31,406 nucleotides of DNA from RI-92 sp040235555 (GTDB lineage Bacteria; Pseudomonadota; Gammaproteobacteria; UBA6429; Thiohalophilaceae). The stretch is taken from contig JBECKZ010000083.1 in the NCBI GenBank assembly GCA_040235555.1, forward strand, positions 1 to 31,406, given 5' to 3'. The position numbers were made by a program, and so were the translations under genes. The notes under the pieces are model-generated. The model did no database searches and was not told the origin of the DNA. It worked only from the letters and a program-made list of their open reading frames with translations. Within the stretch, counting starts at the first letter, position 1, and each line of letters starts with the position of its first letter. Below are positions 27,624 to 31,406 of this stretch, one piece after another.

Positions 27624-29189
27624 ATGCGCGACTACCGACTGTCTACTCTATTTCGCTCTCATTGTCCTGCACGACCCTGTTTGTTCTTCACTCCTGCCAT
27701 AATGGTTGGCTTGTTGCTGTCGTTGGGTTGTACCCGCACACCAGAGTTACCCGACTATTGGCCCACTGAGCACTGGCGTAGCGTTACTCCAGAATCGCAG
27801 GGCATTGATTCTGCTAAACTGGCAGAGGCACTGACGCTCGTCCGCAACAACAAGCTTCCCCTGCACAGCATGTTTATTGCCCGAAATGGCTATGCAGTGA
27901 TGGACGACTATTTCTATCCCTTTGCTGACGGGGAGCGACACGACATCGCCTCGGTCACCAAGAGCATCACCGCCACATTGGTGGGGATGGCCATTGCCGA
28001 CGGTTCAATCCCAAGTATTAACACGCCGATCCTCTCGTTCTTCCCAAATCGAACTGTTAACAACATGGATCCGCGCAAGCGGCATATCACCGTGGCGAAT
28101 TTATTATCCATGTCCAGTGGTTTCGATTGTGGTTATCTGCCCGGCGAGCGCGAGCTCTTCGCTATGCGCGAGCACAAGGACTGGATTCAATATGCTCTGG
28201 ATCTTCCCATGCGCACTGCACCTGGAACCGAGTTTGCGTATTGTAGTAGCGGCATGCACCTGCTCTCCGCCATCATGAGCAAAGCCACCGGGCAGTCAAT
28301 GGAAGCTTATGCCGCCGTACGCTTATTCAAACCGCTGGGTATCAAGCACTGGTACTGGCCGGCGGACCCCGCGGGCAATTCGAGTGGATGGGGAGAGTTG
28401 CAACTGTTACCCCGCGATATGGCCAAGATCGGACTATTGTATCTCTATCGTGGCCAGTGGGAGGGTAAACAGATTGTGCCGGCAGACTGGATCAGGCAGG
28501 CGACCCACCCGCACATGGCGGTTCAGGGCAAGGGTGTGAATTATGGTTATGGCTGGTGGCTGTTGCAGTATGGCGGAACGCCAGTGATTGCCGCCCAGGG
28601 CCGGGGCGGTCAACGGATTTACATCTGGCCAGAAAAGAGAATCGTGATGGCTGTGACCGCCGGTGGCTTTAATCCCGATGAACTCGCCGGCCACTTTGCA
28701 CAAGCCTTGCGCGCGGACAAACCGCTACCGGCTAACCCGCAGGCGGTGGCCAGACTCCATGCGATAACGGCCACACTCAAACTGCCACCGACAGCCCGGC
28801 CTGTAACAACTCCGCCACCGATTGCGGCGAATATCTCCGGCCGCTGGTACCATTTTGGATCAAGTTCGCTCGGTCTCGAGGCAATGATGTTCACTATTGC
28901 CGATAAAAAAATGGAAATGAACGTAAAGGTAGATGGTCGACAGTACACGTTTCCTGTCGGACTCGATGGTGTCTATCGGATCTCGAGCCAGACTCCCTCG
29001 ACCTTACCAGCGGGTGTTCGCGCTACCTGGCAGGACGACGACACTCTGCTATTGGAATATGATGAAATCGGTCGAATCAATCACTTCACCTTCACTATCC
29101 GGTTCAGCGGGAATGCAATGGATGTCGACGTCACGGAACCCACGGGATTCTATCGGTTGAAATTGAAAGGTGTCAGTGTCTCAGGTTAA
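27624..29189 (+). CDS. Serine beta-lactamase-fold lipoprotein hydrolase (class C/esterase family)
   Basis: I start it at ATG 27624 (AAGGAAG about 10 nt upstream); the frame is open from 27534 but crosses a repeat. The 521-aa protein has a lipoprotein signal ending LLSLGC (Cys36). A serine hydrolase core follows: SxxK motif S110-V-T-K113, YxS-type motif Y206-C-S and GRGGQ (326-330) in the place of KTG/HxG. The pattern S-V-T-K/Y-C-S/G-x-G-G-Q fits the EstB/NylB-like branch rather than true beta-lactamases. A C-terminal beta domain (about 410-518) is extra. It likely hydrolyses an ester or amide at the outer membrane; the substrate is unknown. Confidence 0.87.
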   Translation: MRDYRLSTLFRSHCPARPCLFFTPAIMVGLLLSLGCTRTPELPDYWPTEHWRSVTPESQGIDSAKLAEALTLVRNNKLPLHSMFIARNGYAVMDDYFYPFADGERHDIASVTKSITATLVGMAIADGSIPSINTPILSFFPNRTVNNMDPRKRHITVANLLSMSSGFDCGYLPGERELFAMREHKDWIQYALDLPMRTAPGTEFAYCSSGMHLLSAIMSKATGQSMEAYAAVRLFKPLGIKHWYWPADPAGNSSGWGELQLLPRDMAKIGLLYLYRGQWEGKQIVPADWIRQATHPHMAVQGKGVNYGYGWWLLQYGGTPVIAAQGRGGQRIYIWPEKRIVMAVTAGGFNPDELAGHFAQALRADKPLPANPQAVARLHAITATLKLPPTARPVTTPPPIAANISGRWYHFGSSSLGLEAMMFTIADKKMEMNVKVDGRQYTFPVGLDGVYRISSQTPSTLPAGVRATWQDDDTLLLEYDEIGRINHFTFTIRFSGNAMDVDVTEPTGFYRLKLKGVSVSG

Positions 29190-29249
29190 AAGCACATATC
29201 AAAGCTAAGCTATGGTCCCAATAGGGCTTGCAATAAAGGGTAAATAAAT

Positions 29250-29828
29250 ATGTTTGTTCACAAATACAGGCAGATTGGACTGGCATTCGCTGGCCTTCTT
29301 GTTTTTGTTGCCGCGGTATACCTTGGTAAATTGCCGGAATTCGGTGCGTTAGTTGCTCTATCTGGCGGCGTCATCGCTATTTCGAACTATGTTAGAACAT
29401 CAAAAATCAAACGACTGGAGTGGCTACTTCAGCTATTTCACCGCTATATGGATGAGAAGAAATTTCGCCGGATTCGATACATAATCGTATTTCGGGTTCA
29501 GCCTGAATTTGACCGATTAAGAGATCTAATGAATCGACGAGCGGAACGCCAGGTTGATCGTCCGGTTGAGGATTTTGAACAGTCTCTAATTATGGATATG
29601 GATGATTATTTGAACTTTTTCGAACTGGTCGCGACGCTATGGGACCGCGGTGAATTAAAAATTGAAGAGATAAAGATTCTTTACCACGACTACATAAAGT
29701 ATTTGTGGCAAATAGACTTTACTCACGCCTACATCACCACCTGGGGATTTGAATCGCTCACAAAACTTGCTACCGAGCTGTTTGGTAAGGGCCCGCTAAC
29801 CGATACAGCTAATCCAAATATCAGCTAA
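29250..29828 (+). CDS. DUF4760-like membrane protein
   Basis: The 192-aa protein has two N-terminal membrane helices (about 9-25 and 30-46), then a cytoplasmic helical domain. That domain begins YVRTSKIKRLEWLLQLFHRYMDEKKFRRIRYII and contains DMDDYLNFFELVATLWDRGELKIEEIKILYHDYIKYLW. A basic helix followed by an acidic LxxFExxAxLxxxGxLxxE pattern matches DUF4760-type proteins of unknown function. There is no strong ribosome site. It is separate from the hydrolase gene (60 bp gap) and could still share its transcript. Confidence 0.6.
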   Translation: MFVHKYRQIGLAFAGLLVFVAAVYLGKLPEFGALVALSGGVIAISNYVRTSKIKRLEWLLQLFHRYMDEKKFRRIRYIIVFRVQPEFDRLRDLMNRRAERQVDRPVEDFEQSLIMDMDDYLNFFELVATLWDRGELKIEEIKILYHDYIKYLWQIDFTHAYITTWGFESLTKLATELFGKGPLTDTANPNIS

Positions 29829-29870
29829 CAAGCCAATTTTATTGTATTAAATAACCAAGAGTTCCTGAGT

Positions 29871-29916
29871 AAATTAAAGGGATCAGAGTAATTTAATTAA
29901 AATCACTCCAACCTCT
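29871..29916. repeat. Palindromic GGGATCAGAGTAATTT unit
   Basis: AAAGGGATCAGAGTAATTT and AAAATCACTCC flank AATT; this is the same layout as 22077-22125. It lies in the 310-bp gap before the antiporter gene. A TTGACA at 30072 there has no matching -10. Confidence 0.65.
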
Positions 29917-30138
29917 TATATCTCTTTAATACCTGACCTACGTCACTCAATACACTGGACATACATCACAAAAACAGGTCGCTAGAGACAGTCAAGTGCA
30001 GATTTCTGATTTCTGCAATATCACCGACAAAATGATAACACGATAACATTCTTTAAATAATTTCCCAAAATTTGACACACATTGTTTTGTTGGCGGGAAA
30101 CTCTGGTTATGTTTTCCTGCCTCAACAGAAAAACGTAA

Positions 30139-31406
30139 ATGCATATGGATACGACATCCTGGTTTATTCTGGCCGGCCTGCTGTTTCTGGGTATGGGCCT
30201 AACGGGCGATTCATTGAGACGATTGCCGTTCACATCGTCTATGGTGTATCTCGTGGTTGGCATATTGATCGGTCCAACCGCGCTTGGCGTATTTCACTTC
30301 AACCCGCTAAAACAGTCAGACCTGCTCCAGGTGATAACCGAGATAGCCGTCCTGTTATCGCTGTTCAATGCCGGCATGAAGTTTCCAACCGCGATATCCC
30401 TGCTTCGCTTGCGCACACCAATCTTGCTTGCATTCATTTCAATGGCATTAACTGTCGGATTTATCGCCGTATTTGCGCATTACCTGCTGGATTTTTCCTG
30501 GGGCGCTGCTGTACTGCTTGGAGCAATTCTTTCTCCAACTGACCCAGTGTTGGCAACCGATGTACAATTACAGCACCCCAAAGATCGCAATCGACTTCGT
30601 TTCAATCTTACCTGTGAAGCAGGTATGAACGATGGTAGCGCCTTCCCTTTTGTAATGCTCGGACTGGGGTTGCTCGGACAACACCATCTCGGGACACTCG
30701 GATTTGATTGGCTAGTCAAGGACTTTTTATGGGCGACTATCGGTGGTGTGCTGGTTGGCATCCTGGCCGGTATCAGTCTCGCTTACCTGATTTACCTGTA
30801 CCGGCCTAAAACATATTCACATGGCTTTTGGGACGATTTCCTCATCCTTGGATTAGGTGCCCTGGTTTACGGTATCAGCCAGACCCTGCATTTCCAGGGA
30901 TTTATTTCGGTTTTCATAGCTGGAATGTCGCTGCGCTATGCGGAAACCTGGATCATTATTCACAAACCAGTGCCAGCACCGCATAACCAGGATGGGCTCT
31001 CGGATCGCGTTTTAAATTATCAGGGACAGCTTGAACGCCTGAGCGAACTTATCCTGGTATTACTGGTGGGAGGAACTCTGTTTGTCGATTCGTGGAACTG
31101 GCGCGCTGTTGGATTGGCATTTTTTATTTTTTTTATCGCCCGCCCATTGGCGGTATGGCTTAGCCTTATTCCGAGCAGAACACCGCGCAGAATCAAATTG
31201 CTAATGGGTTGGTTTGGCGTGCGTGGAATCGGTTCGCTATTTTATTTAATGTTCGCTATTAGACAGGGATTACCTGAATCCCTGGCGTTGCAATTCATTC
31301 AATATACATTGATCGTCATTACCTTATCTATATTGATTCATGGCGTGAGCGTGAAACCCCTGTTAACCCGATTTGCGTATTGTTCACCCAGAATACAGAA
31401 AAAAGA
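30139..31406 (+). CDS. CPA1/NhaP-type cation:proton antiporter, 3' end beyond window
   Basis: The frame opens at ATG 30139 (or 30145) and has no stop before 31406, giving at least 422 residues. It has 11-12 membrane helices. The diagnostic CPA motifs are LLGAILSPTDPVLATDVQ (Asp of the ion-binding TDPV/TD site), CEAGMNDGSAFPFV (the ND motif of CPA1 transporters) and GWFGVRGIGSLFYLMFA. These mark sodium(potassium)/proton antiporters that exchange Na+ or K+ for H+ at the inner membrane. A short cytoplasmic loop (HKPVPAPHNQDGLSDRVLNYQ) interrupts the helices. The ion preference cannot be read. Confidence 0.9.
   Translation, partial: MHMDTTSWFILAGLLFLGMGLTGDSLRRLPFTSSMVYLVVGILIGPTALGVFHFNPLKQSDLLQVITEIAVLLSLFNAGMKFPTAISLLRLRTPILLAFISMALTVGFIAVFAHYLLDFSWGAAVLLGAILSPTDPVLATDVQLQHPKDRNRLRFNLTCEAGMNDGSAFPFVMLGLGLLGQHHLGTLGFDWLVKDFLWATIGGVLVGILAGISLAYLIYLYRPKTYSHGFWDDFLILGLGALVYGISQTLHFQGFISVFIAGMSLRYAETWIIIHKPVPAPHNQDGLSDRVLNYQGQLERLSELILVLLVGGTLFVDSWNWRAVGLAFFIFFIARPLAVWLSLIPSRTPRRIKLLMGWFGVRGIGSLFYLMFAIRQGLPESLALQFIQYTLIVITLSILIHGVSVKPLLTRFAYCSPRIQKK

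Noticed and set aside
30072..30077. TTGACA as promoter of the antiporter gene
   Set aside because: No acceptable -10 lies 16-18 bp downstream (GGGAAA region).

Overview
The window looks like a piece of gammaproteobacterial chromosome. This is inferred from the full-length housekeeping genes valS (6094-8862) and tex (23972-26266) and from the style of the neighbours: a CadC/TolB/TPR regulator, a GT39-type transferase, DUF4395, YCII and cupin genes. The exact lineage cannot be read from sequence alone. No rRNA, tRNA, CRISPR array or complete transposase/integrase gene was seen.

Left part (1-9.0 kb) is compact and fairly conventional: the end of an EamA-type permease, a small acidic exported protein, a membrane-anchored winged-helix/TPR regulator, a two-gene thiol/mercury-type operon (thioredoxin-MerC fusion plus a CxxC mini-thioredoxin) behind a textbook MerR-type dyad promoter, a polytopic membrane protein, a lipid-linked-sugar glycosyltransferase, and valS. 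Two insertions stand out here. Both the regulator gene and valS have a second, degenerate copy of their own 3' end downstream (3664-3755 and 9547-9600). Between the gene and its copy lies a small module: the MerR/MerC operon in one case, a DUF4395 gene in the other.

The accessory part (9.5-23.9 kb) is a patchwork of small genes, gene fragments and short palindromic repeats. It has an integron-type attC site (10219-10275) and two shorter attC-like sites of equal length (9745-9790, 17612-17657), each just upstream of a small gene (YCII-like, lipoprotein fragment, cupin), but no integrase. A membrane protein, a small exported protein and a class 3 lipase (11476-14141) are bracketed by a direct repeat. 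A jacalin-like lectin and a membrane protein form an overlapping gene pair. There are three separate SAM methyltransferases, an RRM protein with a damaged small ORF overlapping its stop, and a P3A-type proton ATPase. At least four gene starts end abruptly close to or inside repeats.

Right part (23.9-31.4 kb): tex, an unrecognised 235-aa protein, a serine beta-lactamase-fold lipoprotein, a DUF4760-like membrane protein and an Na+(K+)/H+ antiporter running off the end.

Nearly every intergenic space from 10.4 kb onward carries members of a palindromic repeat superfamily starting GGGGTC(A/G)GAG or GGGGACAGACC. They include three or four ~60-bp elements with near-perfect terminal inverted repeats and two remarkable arrays of consecutive small hairpins joined by an AAGTACTTCCT-like linker (18961-19094 and 23667-23940). 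They resemble REP/MITE-type non-autonomous elements whose mobilising enzyme is not in the window.
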